This document shows positions 1-10,961 of a DNA stretch of 64,000 nucleotides, piece by piece. The stretch's first letter is position 1. Each line of letters opens with the position of its first letter. Origin of the DNA: Symbiodinium natans (lineage: Eukaryota; Sar; Dinophyceae; Suessiales; Symbiodiniaceae); the NCBI GenBank assembly GCA_905221605.1, contig CAJNDS010000031.1, positions 1 to 64,000 of the forward strand. Reading direction: 5' to 3'. Made by a program: the position numbers and the translations under genes. The notes beneath the pieces were generated by a model that was given only the letters and a program-made list of their open reading frames with translations, did no database searches and was not told the origin of the DNA.

Positions 1-304
1 TGCCAACCTCATATCATGAACTCAATAGCCCCAAGCCCCCCCACTTGATTGGTAATTTAGTTTGAAGGCATTGATTCTTTCGGATGAGGATTCTTATAAA
101 TTCTCGGATTCTCTTAGGGTTCTCTAATTATTTCCTTCTCTATTTTATGAGTCTTCTTGAGAATATTGATTGATTTAGAATTAAATACGATTCGAATATT
201 CGAATTTCTATATCAGACGATTGACCGCAAAATTATGAATCTTTGAGCCATATTCATTTTCGATTCATATTTCATATTTCGATAGATATTTAATGATACG
301 AATC

Positions 305-765
305 CAGATGAATTTTGCCACGACAAAAATCTTTTAATGTAAGGACCTAGATCCCTTCATCAGTGCCATATATTTTGCCAAGACAAAAACCTTGCCAGAA
401 GAATTTATATTACCTATTATCTCCCACGCATTTGGCTAAGACAAAAACCTTACCTCAAATACCTACGTCATTGCCATCATTTGCCACGACAAACAATTTT
501 CCATAAGCACCTGCATCATCACCACGCATTTTGCCAAGATAAAAACCTTACCCCAAGCACCTATACTTCTGCCAAGACTAAACCTTACCACCAGCACCCG
601 CCTCGCCACTACCAGAAGCACCTGCGTCACCCCCACACGTTTGACCAATTACCACACGTTTTGCCAAACCATCGACACGACCACCATACGTTTTGCCAAG
701 ATAGAATCCTTACCATAAATGCCTATATCAGCATTTTGTCAAGACAAAACCTCACGAGTCCATGC
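305..765. repeat. degenerate short tandem repeat (TTTTGCCAAGACAAAAACC-like)
   Basis: The motif TTTGCCAAGACAAAAACCTT recurs about nine times at irregular 30-75-bp spacing (near 313, 373, 430, 480, 530, 570, 650, 690 and 735), with substitutions and shared trailing CTTACC/CAAGCACC. No convincing protein is present. The small open frames across it come from repeated CAC and AAA codons. It looks like an old, decaying minisatellite. Confidence 0.6.
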
Positions 766-819
766 TTGTCGGAGATTGAGGCTTTGCCAGGGATACTTCC
801 GAGAGCAATATCTGGGTGA

Positions 820-1380
820 TCGTTGGACGTGATCTTTTCTTCTATTCATGCTCAGGCGCTCATATACCCACCCCCACCATTCCTTCCATTCCCTTTGCAC
901 TATTTCTCGATTCCCCCACAGAATCGCCCACTGACTCCGCTTGCAACCCCCCTCCCATGCCATCACTCCCCACCATACTCACCCCTGCACTCACCCTGCA
1001 CTCTCAAATTCCTCTTCCTCCTCCGTATCCCCCTTCCCAATACTTTTCCCTTCCATCGAACCCAATCCATCCATACCGACGAAATTGTCTTTATCGGCGA
1101 TTCACTTTAACACTCAGCCATTTATGGAACCCTCACATGCCGACCCCCTCCCAAGCGATATCACTTCCACCAATTGCGTTGACCTTACCAGCTCCACGAT
1201 CAACCCTCGATTCTTTTCCCCCTTCTTTCGTCATCGCCCCCTCACTCGAACCCCCTCTACCATCTTTTTCCTCTTCCATACGCGCCCCGACGCAACAACA
1301 TGGCCACATACCCTTGCCGCTCACGCCTTGTATGTGTGGACCGTCTAAGACGTGGACGTGCCTGGGTATACATTTTGATG
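820..1380. other. pyrimidine-rich (C/T) low-complexity stretch
   Basis: The plus strand is dominated by CCCC, TTCC and CTCC runs. All three plus frames are open for 95-190 codons because stop codons are rare in C-rich DNA. The translations are Pro/Ser/Leu-rich with no domain, and three overlapping frames look equally good, so I do not call a gene. Confidence 0.5.
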
Positions 1381-1488
1381 GTATTTGATTTGTTTTCTGA
1401 TCGTTGGTCATTGATATTTGTGAATGATGATGATCCGAGATATGTTCAGGAGCCTTTTCTACGTTAACCATATTAATCATGAGGTCAG

Positions 1489-1885
1489 ATATGTCTGGCT
1501 TATTCTAGTACATGTCGCGGTGGCGCGTATACATCTCTTCGATATTTATTATATAAGGAGAAGGATAAGGACAAGGGTAAGAGTAAGAAGGACCTCGGTG
1601 ATTGACTTAGATAATTCGTAGATAGATATATCTGGCTTATTATGTTGTATGTTGGTGCGGCGCGTGCTCATCTCTCTGATTTATTATATAAGGAGAAGGG
1701 CAAGGGCAAGGGCAAAGACAAGGGAAAGGACAGGGAGGATCTCCATCATTGATTTGGATATTATATGGACAGATATGTCTGCTTATTCTGTTGCATGTAG
1801 GAGGGGCACGTGATATATTGCATAAGGAGAAGGGCAAGGGCAAAATCAAGGGCAAGGATAGAGAGGTCCTCCGTGGTTGGTTTGG
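1489..1885. repeat. three-copy tandem repeat, unit about 140 bp
   Basis: Units begin near 1489, 1624 and 1771 with GATATGTCTGGCTTATT or close variants. Each carries a TTATATAAGGAGAAGG block followed by an AAGGGCAAGGGCAAGGGC-type purine run and then a GA-rich linker. The third unit is shortened in its middle. No gene is visible. Confidence 0.6.
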
Positions 1886-2019
1886 AGAATACGTTGTTGC
1901 TCTAATTATGTGTCTTTAGTTATCGTTGAATGTGCATTAGGATTCGCCGGACAATGATTGAAATGGCGGACCTGAATTACTGATTTTTTAAAGGTTGCCT
2001 TCAATATCGCCTTTTAAGC

Positions 2020-2130
2020 TAATAAATAAATAAATAAATAAATATATATATATATATGAATATTCATATTCATATATATATATATATTTATTTATATATA
2101 TATATATTTATATATATAAATCATTTCCTT
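2020..2130. repeat. TAAA and TA microsatellites
   Basis: (TAAA)n is followed by (TA)n and TATTTATA variants. This is simple sequence with no other content. Confidence 0.85.
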
Positions 2131-5100
2131 GCCTTTTCTATAATGCCTAAATATTTTAAAGCAGCCTTAAATGGCGCCAGAGTTGCGCCTTGTTGGGGAA
2201 CGCATGAACAAACAATCAAATTCAATACGAATTCATTTGTATGTCCATTATTGGCCGACCTTCGAGAACCCGATCTTTGAACGGAGGTCGTGGTGTGAGA
2301 TATCGTTTCCATGGTTGGTTTCCATATAGAATTCAGTCGGGGTTTGGGAGGGGAGGGGGGGGGTTAGTATTTATTGGGGCTCTAGATTGATGGTCATCTT
2401 GCAGGAAGGGTATCCCTATTGGGGAAGCACCCCTGCTTAAAAAAAATCCCACGTCGTCCTGGCAGTTACCTTCTGGGTGGTGTGAAAATGTTGCCGTGGG
2501 ATCGAAAGATATGGTTCTTAAGGCTGGGCTTCTTGAAGGGTCCAAGTATCTGGCTCTGTAGATTGGGCTCGTTGAGGGTCAAAGTATGAAGATCTTAATG
2601 ATATGTCTCCGAAAGAGAAGGTCTGATAATATTTTTCAATTATTTCTTCCTCATCGTTTTATGGGCAGTAGTTAATTCATCGGTTGATGACCAATAAAAG
2701 ATAAATCGTACCGCTTTATAACGATCGACCAATCATTGATGGATGCATTTTCTCTCCATATAATGATTCGTAGCACTGAATGGTGTAATGGCAGCTCCGA
2801 CAATTTTTTGGGATTGAAATAGGTTCGTCCAAGATCATACGAAAACGAGTCCAAGAATTCTGCTTCATCATGGGAGGGTCGAGATAAGAATATCAGCCGG
2901 ACGATAAGGGGATCCTATGGAAATAATCCGGGGGATCCGATTCCGATTTGAATCCAATTATATGGGCATATTTGAAGATAATATTCTATAAATAAATATG
3001 GATATCATTTTTATAGCCTTGCTTCATATATCAAATATATGATATCCATAGGAATCCAAAATATGGATGCAGAAAATGCAATATTCCCCCTCTCCGAATA
3101 TATCGAATCCAAGATGTATCCTCATAATATCCGAAAGTGCAAGATTCGAGAATGATATATCCCGGGTAAGGAAAGATGAATATTAAAATCATATTATGAT
3201 ATCAATCGCCATCAAATTTCGTAGGCGCATATGAATTCTTATAATATCAGTTATTTCAATCACCTTTTGAGATATATATAAATAAAGATCTTTCAATATC
3301 TGGGATTGATCCAAGAAATGATTAATATCTTAATGGATGCCCTATGAATCGAGATGATTATTTTCAATTCGCTCGTATGAATTGGATTCATTGAGAGAGA
3401 TTTATATTTCCAAAATGATGCGAGGAATTTGCATCCCCAAAAGCGTCAACTCGAGAGGAAATATCAAAGAGATCTCTATTCCTCAGAATATCAAGAAAAA
3501 TTTCATAAAATAGAGAATATCATAATGATTAATATCTTGAAAATAATTGATCAATGATGGAAAGAAAACTATAAAAAATATTATAATTTTCTGCTCAAGA
3601 TGATATATAATCTCTAAAATCAATATAAATGACTTCTTCATTCAAAATATCAAATAGAAATCATCAAAGATTTCCAAAATTTTTCTAATCGCCAAAAGTA
3701 ACGAATATCATCAGACGACTACAAATCTCTAGATAATGTATGAAATATCCAATACCACCCCCAATTAAATCCAAAGATATAGAATCATATCAGAAGAAGG
3801 AGAAAGAAGACATCTCAAATGAAATCAAGAAATTCAATTATCATGAAATTGAAGAACGTATCAAATATCCTCAATAGCAGATAATCTTTGATGACAAAGA
3901 AATTATCGGTCATCTCAATGCCTGCACGAGATACCGATAAATATAATCAAAATATTTCTCCAGAGAAAGAAAAATATAATCAATCATCCATCAAAATGAT
4001 ATTATATAAAATGAGAAGAAGAATTCTCGATTATCATCCCCATCTCGGATCCATCCCAAATAAATATGGATATATCTCTGAAATATGAACGAAAGATATT
4101 TCTTCAAGATTTGGCATACCATACGACTTCTAATGATGATCATCCATCGTTCGACACAAAGATGACAAGATACATTTCTCCTCCGGATCAAGACCACCAA
4201 CAATCTCACCTACAAGAAATTCAAATTCCATTCCTTATTCCTAATATCTCGTGATCATTAACGATTCCTTAATTTATTTTCAATTCATATTTTAGCCATC
4301 ACCAATATTTCTGAAGAAGAAATAATATAGGGATCTCCAAAATCAAATATGGTAATAATCCCTAGATCGATAATTTATATAAAATAATTATAAGTGTCAT
4401 CCCATCTACGAACCATTATCCTGATAAATCTGGTAAAAGATCATAAATTCCAATTTATATCGGAGACCATAAGAGCAATACCAATAAATGATTGATATTT
4501 GCCCCATGACAATATTTATTATATCTATTTATAATAATTAGATACAATCATTAAAATCTTCAGGTTCTCGAATCTTATTTGTAAGAATATCCATAATAAT
4601 CTCTAGAATTCCATGAACGCCAAATTTCAGAATCGTAAGATTGAAATCAATAATAATCTTATAGATAATGATGTTGAGATGATGAATAATTCCAATTAAA
4701 TATTATGCCGATGGTTTGAATATAGAGGGACGACGTATACTGGACTCGTTGTGCAAAGCTGCAGATGAACCCCTCGGACGGTCGCCAGGCCGAACGCGGA
4801 GCCTGTTGCAGGAGCGTATTTCTATACTCTTGCAACGCCACGTGCATGTCTGCTTGGAGCGCCGTCGCACTGTTCATCGCCGGGAGCCTGAGATACTTGC
4901 AGAGAATTTCGTGCTTGCTTGAAGATTACTTACGTTTACCAGGGTGGTGATCGGCGCTGGCCTCTTCTATAGGAAAATGATGATCCTCGCTACAGGCCCC
5001 TCGCGCAGGTCTTGAGATGATCGATAGTTCTCATGGTATCAAAGAATACTGCTGTCGAAGGAGGTTGTTTCATTTCTCGTGTTTCACGTTCGTTGTTCAT

Positions 5101-5800
5101 TTCAAGATGGGAATTCGGATGCCAATTGTGTTCTTCTCGTCTCCCGCGATCGTGGGACCTGGGGCGTAATTCGGGGTGGAGGCGGGCTTTTAATATGCCT
5201 TGGGTCCCTTGATTGCTTACGTTGCTGCCTTTTGTGTGTCTGGATGTTAGGGCATCCGATATCATGGGAGCATAAGTCTCCTTTCAAGTGGTGCTTTGGG
5301 GATAGAAGTCTCTATTAAATATTAATCAAATCGAAATTCTAGTATCAAGCCTATGACCATAAGATTCCATTAGGTTATCCCATCATTCAAAAATTAGATT
5401 TCGATGTTTTCCATTCAATTAGAGTATATCGGTTTTCATCCTTCTTAGTCCATATATTCGAGTTTTTTATCTCCAAGAAATAAATAAATAAAATAATATA
5501 TATAATACAAATTAAATTCAAAAGATGATAAATTTAGGCAAATTATAGATCTCCAAATTAGAAAAAAATTATGTCCAAAGCCATTTACCGGCCGCCATAA
5601 ACCCTTTTGATAAAAATGACGCCAAAATTACGAAAAAAATCTTCATGGAAACATTACATTTGAGAATTTAATCTTAGAATATAGATTTAGATAAATTATT
5701 TTGCTTCGCACATCCCCATCTTATTCCTCGTTAAAAAGAAAGAACGCAAGATGATCAAACAAAGACACATTGATTCAAATACGTTTTCTGAGTTTTTGCT
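2131..5800. other. AT-rich, gene-poor tract
   Basis: The tract is conspicuously AT-rich, with many GATATC/ATATCATA-type words and no open frame longer than about 90 codons. I see no protein motif, splice pattern or RNA gene. A short island near 4,715-4,945 has more G+C and two overlapping small plus-strand frames, but I recognise nothing in it. The composition differs sharply from the gene-bearing DNA right of 6.2 kb. Confidence 0.5.
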
Positions 5801-5804
5801 TGCA

Positions 5805-5945
5805 ATTAGGGTTGGGCACTCCAGGGAGATTCTGGGGTTGGGTACTCCAGGGAGACTCTGGGGTTGGGCACTCCAGAAAGATTCTGAATTTAGGCACTCC
5901 AAGAGTCTCTAGGTTGGGCACTCCAGCGAGTCTCTGAGTTGAGTT
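5805..5945. repeat. about 31-bp tandem repeat (GGTTGGGCACTCCAG)
   Basis: Five imperfect copies of a unit starting GGTTGGGCACTCCAG and ending GAGTCTCTG or GAGATTCTG follow each other. Later copies are more diverged. The 31/32-bp period shifts frame, so this is not coding. Confidence 0.7.
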
Positions 5946-6370
5946 TAAAATCTAACAACCCCCCACCGAAGGTGCTGAATACATATATATATAATATACA
6001 GACATAAAGAACTAAGTGATATTTCCATCTTAGCGAATATACAGCCCTTGCTTTCCATGAACATGCAAAAGAAACAATTCACGAATAGATCCAACAATAA
6101 TCCGCAGAAAGTATTCTGGCATCCAAATGGCTCTCAACAGAACCACGAGAATCTGATAGATTTGTTGTCGGGAGTTCGAATCAAGTTGCGTCGAGCGATG
6201 TCCCAAATCACCTGGAGCACATTGGTCCGGGCTCTTACTTTCGTCGCCCTACAAGCAAGTGACAGCTGGAAGGATAAAGCGAAACGATTCTAAGGGTACT
6301 AATCGGCCGCAGATGAGCCCCAGCGACTCAGCGTCTTCCAAGCTGGGGTTCCGCCGTATCGGAGAGCTGG

Positions 6371-7129
6371 CTAGCACGCATGATCCACAAGCGTGAAGGT
6401 GTCGGTGCGCCTCCGGAGGGCACGGAATGCAGCCATACCCCCCAAGGCAACAAAGGCCACCGCGATGGCCATCGAGGCCAGGCCTGCGCCCATCAGAGCC
6501 GAGGGCACATGAAAGCCGGATGAGTAGAGCTGGGTGGGCTGCGCAGGGGCGCTTTGCTGGCACATGCCCTTGAAGATGCTCACGGACTGGGCCTTGGCGC
6601 CGACCTGAGCGGCCTTGTCGAGGGCGGTCTTGAACTGGCTCATGAAAGGAGCTATCTTCGCCTCCTCCGGCTTAGCCGCATCCTCCACCACGTCCTTGGT
6701 CAGATCGTTCATGACCCCTTGGATGGAGTTGGTGGTGTCTCCCACCTCCTTCTCCGCCTGGTTGACGCCATCAATCTGCTTGCAGAGATCCTTTTGCAGG
6801 CCGAGCATTCGCTGCTTCAGGGCATCCAGTTGTGCAGTGTTGCCGATGTCTGTTGCTGCCTGCATCTGGCCGGGGATGGTGGGGATTTCCGCCGCGATGG
6901 TATTGATCTTGGTCATCGCGGAGTCAAGCATTGACTGGGCCTTGTCAATGCTGCCGTCGCTGATCTGCAAAGCCTTTGCGAAATCTGCAGCCTGTGGGTT
7001 GTTCTTGAGCTGATCCTTCATCATTCCACCGAGCTGAGCAGTTGCATCCGTCAGCGACTTTGTGAGACCATCGAAGAATCCCGCCTGTGCCTGCAGGATG
7101 AAGGTTGCGCAGAGGGCAACACGAAACAT
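6371..7129 (-). CDS. array copy 1: secreted/membrane-anchored helical protein, 252 aa
   Basis: I do not recognise the family. The frame is open upstream to 7210, but the codons there are GTG/ACG. I chose the ATG at 7127-7129 because it opens a clear signal peptide (MFRVALCATFILQAQA, then GFFDG) with AQA as a plausible cleavage site. The mature part is Ala/Lys/Asp-rich, predicted helical, with four Cys overall. A hydrophobic segment at about residues 210-235 is followed by an Arg-rich stop-transfer (RALRRR) and a short tail ending DHAC. It therefore looks like a single-pass type I membrane protein. This copy differs from the others at two residues: IAAEIPT instead of ITAEIPT, and GGMAAF instead of GGVAAF. 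No introns. Confidence 0.85.
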   Translation of the reverse strand: MFRVALCATFILQAQAGFFDGLTKSLTDATAQLGGMMKDQLKNNPQAADFAKALQISDGSIDKAQSMLDSAMTKINTIAAEIPTIPGQMQAATDIGNTAQLDALKQRMLGLQKDLCKQIDGVNQAEKEVGDTTNSIQGVMNDLTKDVVEDAAKPEEAKIAPFMSQFKTALDKAAQVGAKAQSVSIFKGMCQQSAPAQPTQLYSSGFHVPSALMGAGLASMAIAVAFVALGGMAAFRALRRRTDTFTLVDHAC

Positions 7130-7338
7130 GGCTGCAGGATGACGCAAGAGTCGTAAGGGCACGCTTTCGAGCAATGGGAGCCTTGGACCAGAAGCCTCAC
7201 AAGCCGTCACAAGCTAGATGTTCCACAAAAGGCCGCGGTCCATGCCGAGTAAGACCGTGCCCGTCTGAATGCATGAGTCTTTTTCCTTGAAAATTGTATC
7301 TCCCACGAGCAGTGACAGTATAGCCATTTCCCAATTCA

Positions 7339-7359
7339 CCCGGAGCACATTGGTCCGGG
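7339..7359. promoter_or_regulatory. conserved spacer hairpin CCCGGA-N9-TCCGGG
   Basis: Each spacer keeps a 6-bp perfect inverted repeat around a 9-nt loop (GCACATTGG). Equivalent positions are near 8486, 9633 and 10,777. A partly decayed version (CCTGGA arm) sits near 6212, left of copy 1. It lies between the stop of one gene and the start of the next, so it could act in 3'-end formation or processing. That role is inference. Confidence 0.45.
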
Positions 7360-7517
7360 CTCTTGTGTCGCCCTACAAGCAAGTGACAGCAAAACTCGGA
7401 GGGATAAAGCGAAACGATTCTAAGGGTACCAAGGGTCTACTTTTGGCCCTAGGCCTCAGATGAGCCCCAGCGACTCAGCGTCTTCCAAGCTGGGGCCCCG
7501 CCGCATCGGAGAGCTGG

Positions 7518-8276
7518 CTAGCACGCATGATCCACAAGCGTGAAGGTGTCGGTGCGCCTCCGGAGGGCACGGAATGCAGCCACACCCCCCAAGGCAACAA
7601 AGGCCACCGCGATGGCCATCGAGGCCAGGCCTGCGCCCATCAGAGCCGAGGGCACATGAAAGCCGGATGAGTAGAGCTGGGTGGGCTGCGCAGGGGCGCT
7701 TTGCTGGCACATGCCCTTGAAGATGCTCACGGACTGGGCCTTGGCGCCGACCTGAGCGGCCTTGTCGAGGGCGGTCTTGAACTGGCTCATGAAAGGAGCT
7801 ATCTTCGCCTCCTCCGGCTTAGCCGCATCCTCCACCACGTCCTTGGTCAGATCGTTCATGACCCCTTGGATGGAGTTGGTGGTGTCTCCCACCTCCTTCT
7901 CCGCCTGGTTGACGCCATCAATCTGCTTGCAGAGATCCTTTTGCAGGCCGAGCATTCGCTGCTTCAGGGCATCCAGTTGTGCAGTGTTGCCGATGTCTGT
8001 TGCTGCCTGCATCTGGCCGGGGATGGTGGGGATTTCCGCCGTGATGGTATTGATCTTGGTCATCGCGGAGTCAAGCATTGACTGGGCCTTGTCAATGCTG
8101 CCGTCGCTGATCTGCAAAGCCTTTGCGAAATCTGCAGCCTGTGGGTTGTTCTTGAGCTGATCCTTCATCATTCCACCGAGCTGAGCAGTTGCATCCGTCA
8201 GCGACTTTGTGAGACCATCGAAGAATCCCGCCTGTGCCTGCAGGATGAAGGTTGCGCAGAGGGCAACACGAAACAT
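7518..8276 (-). CDS. array copy 2: secreted/membrane-anchored helical protein, 252 aa
   Basis: Same architecture as copy 1: signal peptide at residues 1-16, helical lumenal/extracellular domain, transmembrane helix at about 210-235, basic stop-transfer and short C-tail. It carries ITAEIPT and GGVAAF like copies 3-5. Upstream of the ATG it still has the copy-1 version (GTGACGGCTTG), so it combines a copy-1 5' region with a copy-3-like body. That points to exchange between neighbouring units. Function unknown. Confidence 0.85.
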   Translation of the reverse strand: MFRVALCATFILQAQAGFFDGLTKSLTDATAQLGGMMKDQLKNNPQAADFAKALQISDGSIDKAQSMLDSAMTKINTITAEIPTIPGQMQAATDIGNTAQLDALKQRMLGLQKDLCKQIDGVNQAEKEVGDTTNSIQGVMNDLTKDVVEDAAKPEEAKIAPFMSQFKTALDKAAQVGAKAQSVSIFKGMCQQSAPAQPTQLYSSGFHVPSALMGAGLASMAIAVAFVALGGVAAFRALRRRTDTFTLVDHAC

Positions 8277-8664
8277 GGCTGCAGGATGACGCAAGAGTCG
8301 TAAGGGCACGCTTTCGAGCAATGGGAGCCTTGGACCAGAAGCCTCACAAGCCGTCACAAGCTAGATGTTCCACAAAAGGCCGCGGTCCATGCCGAGTAAG
8401 ACCGTGCCCGTCTGAATGCATGAGTCTTTTTCCTTGAAAATTGTATCTCCCACGAGCAGTGACAGTATAGCCATTTCCCAATTCACCCGGAGCACATTGG
8501 TCCGGGCTCTTGTGTCGCCCTACAAGCAAGTGACAGCAAAACTCGGAGGGATAAAGCGAAACGATTCTAAGGGTACCAAGGGTCTACTTTTGGCCCTAGG
8601 CCTCAGATGAGCCCCAGCGACTCAGCGTCTTCCAAGCTGGGGCCCCGCCGCATCGGAGAGCTGG

Positions 8665-9423
8665 CTAGCACGCATGATCCACAAGCGTGAAGGTGTCGGT
8701 GCGCCTCCGGAGGGCACGGAATGCAGCCACACCCCCCAAGGCAACAAAGGCCACCGCGATGGCCATCGAGGCCAGGCCTGCGCCCATCAGAGCCGAGGGC
8801 ACATGAAAGCCGGATGAGTAGAGCTGGGTGGGCTGCGCAGGGGCGCTTTGCTGGCACATGCCCTTGAAGATGCTCACGGACTGGGCCTTGGCGCCGACCT
8901 GAGCGGCCTTGTCGAGGGCGGTCTTGAACTGGCTCATGAAAGGAGCTATCTTCGCCTCCTCCGGCTTAGCCGCATCCTCCACCACGTCCTTGGTCAGATC
9001 GTTCATGACCCCTTGGATGGAGTTGGTGGTGTCTCCCACCTCCTTCTCCGCCTGGTTGACGCCATCAATCTGCTTGCAGAGATCCTTTTGCAGGCCGAGC
9101 ATTCGCTGCTTCAGGGCATCCAGTTGTGCAGTGTTGCCGATGTCTGTTGCTGCCTGCATCTGGCCGGGGATGGTGGGGATTTCCGCCGTGATGGTATTGA
9201 TCTTGGTCATCGCGGAGTCAAGCATTGACTGGGCCTTGTCAATGCTGCCGTCGCTGATCTGCAAAGCCTTTGCGAAATCTGCAGCCTGTGGGTTGTTCTT
9301 GAGCTGATCCTTCATCATTCCACCGAGCTGAGCAGTTGCATCCGTCAGCGACTTTGTGAGACCATCGAAGAATCCCGCCTGTGCCTGCAGGATGAAGGTT
9401 GCGCAGAGGGCAACACGAAACAT
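8665..9423 (-). CDS. array copy 3: secreted/membrane-anchored helical protein, 252 aa
   Basis: The coding region matches copies 2, 4 and 5 at the protein level from the ATG at 9423. Upstream, ACG has become ATG (GTGATGGCTTG), so an alternative in-frame ATG exists 26 codons earlier. The signal peptide argues for the downstream start, because the extension would bury it. One synonymous-looking spacer change (AGGAGTCG for AAGAGTCG) is private to this unit. Function unknown. Confidence 0.85.
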   Translation of the reverse strand: MFRVALCATFILQAQAGFFDGLTKSLTDATAQLGGMMKDQLKNNPQAADFAKALQISDGSIDKAQSMLDSAMTKINTITAEIPTIPGQMQAATDIGNTAQLDALKQRMLGLQKDLCKQIDGVNQAEKEVGDTTNSIQGVMNDLTKDVVEDAAKPEEAKIAPFMSQFKTALDKAAQVGAKAQSVSIFKGMCQQSAPAQPTQLYSSGFHVPSALMGAGLASMAIAVAFVALGGVAAFRALRRRTDTFTLVDHAC

Positions 9424-9811
9424 GGCTGCAGGATGACGCAGGAGTCGTAAGGGCACGCTTTCGAGCAATGGGAGCCTTGGACCAGAAGCCTCACAAGCCA
9501 TCACAAGCTAAATGTTCCACAAAAGGCCGCGGTTCATGCCGAGTAAGACCGTGCCCGTCTGAATGCATGAGTCTTTTTCCTTGAAAATTGTATCTCCCAC
9601 GAGCAGTGACAGTATAGCCATTTCCCAATTCACCCGGAGCACATTGGTCCGGGCTCTTGTGTCGCCCTACAAGCAAGTGACAGCAAAACTCGGAGGGATA
9701 AAGCGAAACGATTCTAAGGGTACCAAGGGTCTACTTTTGGCCCTAGGCCTCAGATGAGCCCCAGCGACTCAGCGTCTTCCAAGCTGGGGCCCCGCCGCAT
9801 CGGAGAGCTGG

Positions 9812-10570
9812 CTAGCACGCATGATCCACAAGCGTGAAGGTGTCGGTGCGCCTCCGGAGGGCACGGAATGCAGCCACACCCCCCAAGGCAACAAAGGCCA
9901 CCGCGATGGCCATCGAGGCCAGGCCTGCGCCCATCAGAGCCGAGGGCACATGAAAGCCGGATGAGTAGAGCTGGGTGGGCTGCGCAGGGGCGCTTTGCTG
10001 GCACATGCCCTTGAAGATGCTCACGGACTGGGCCTTGGCGCCGACCTGAGCGGCCTTGTCGAGGGCGGTCTTGAACTGGCTCATGAAAGGAGCTATCTTC
10101 GCCTCCTCCGGCTTAGCCGCATCCTCCACCACGTCCTTGGTCAGATCGTTCATGACCCCTTGGATGGAGTTGGTGGTGTCTCCCACCTCCTTCTCCGCCT
10201 GGTTGACGCCATCAATCTGCTTGCAGAGATCCTTTTGCAGGCCGAGCATTCGCTGCTTCAGGGCATCCAGTTGTGCAGTGTTGCCGATGTCTGTTGCTGC
10301 CTGCATCTGGCCGGGGATGGTGGGGATTTCCGCCGTGATGGTATTGATCTTGGTCATCGCGGAGTCAAGCATTGACTGGGCCTTGTCAATGCTGCCGTCG
10401 CTGATCTGCAAAGCCTTTGCGAAATCTGCAGCCTGTGGGTTGTTCTTGAGCTGATCCTTCATCATTCCACCGAGCTGAGCAGTTGCATCCGTCAGCGACT
10501 TTGTGAGACCATCGAAGAATCCCGCCTGTGCCTGCAGGATGAAGGTTGCGCAGAGGGCAACACGAAACAT
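9812..10570 (-). CDS. array copy 4: secreted/membrane-anchored helical protein, 252 aa
   Basis: Protein identical to copies 2, 3 and 5 by eye. Its upstream spacer has changed: GAGTAAGACC has become GACTAAGCCC, and the sequence then loses the TCTCCC step before ACGAGCAGTG. This marks the junction with the slightly longer fifth unit. Intron-less, same signal peptide and C-terminal membrane helix. Function unknown. Confidence 0.85.
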   Translation of the reverse strand: MFRVALCATFILQAQAGFFDGLTKSLTDATAQLGGMMKDQLKNNPQAADFAKALQISDGSIDKAQSMLDSAMTKINTITAEIPTIPGQMQAATDIGNTAQLDALKQRMLGLQKDLCKQIDGVNQAEKEVGDTTNSIQGVMNDLTKDVVEDAAKPEEAKIAPFMSQFKTALDKAAQVGAKAQSVSIFKGMCQQSAPAQPTQLYSSGFHVPSALMGAGLASMAIAVAFVALGGVAAFRALRRRTDTFTLVDHAC

Positions 10571-10961
10571 GGCTGCAGGATGACGCAAGAGTCGTAAGGG
10601 CACGCTTTCGAGCAATGGGAGCCTTGGACCAGAAGCCTCACAAGCCATCACAAGCTAAATGTTCCACAAAAGGCCGCGGTTCATGCCGACTAAGCCCATG
10701 CCCGTCTGAATGCATGAGTCTTTTTCCTTGAAAATTGTATACGAGCAGTGACAGTATAGCCATTTCCCAATTCACCCGGAGCACATTGGTCCGGGCTCTT
10801 TGGTCGCGCTACAGGCAAGCAACGACAGCCATATGTGGAAGGATTAAACTATGCTTTTTGATCAAGGATACTAAGGGTCTGCTTTTGGCCCTAGAGGCCT
10901 CAGATGAGCCCCAGCGACTCAGCGTCTTCCAAGCTGGGGCCCCGCCGCATCGGAGAGCTGG

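Noticed and set aside
816..1388. 190-codon Pro/Ser-rich plus-strand protein
   Set aside because: C-rich sequence leaves all three plus frames open. No conserved motif.
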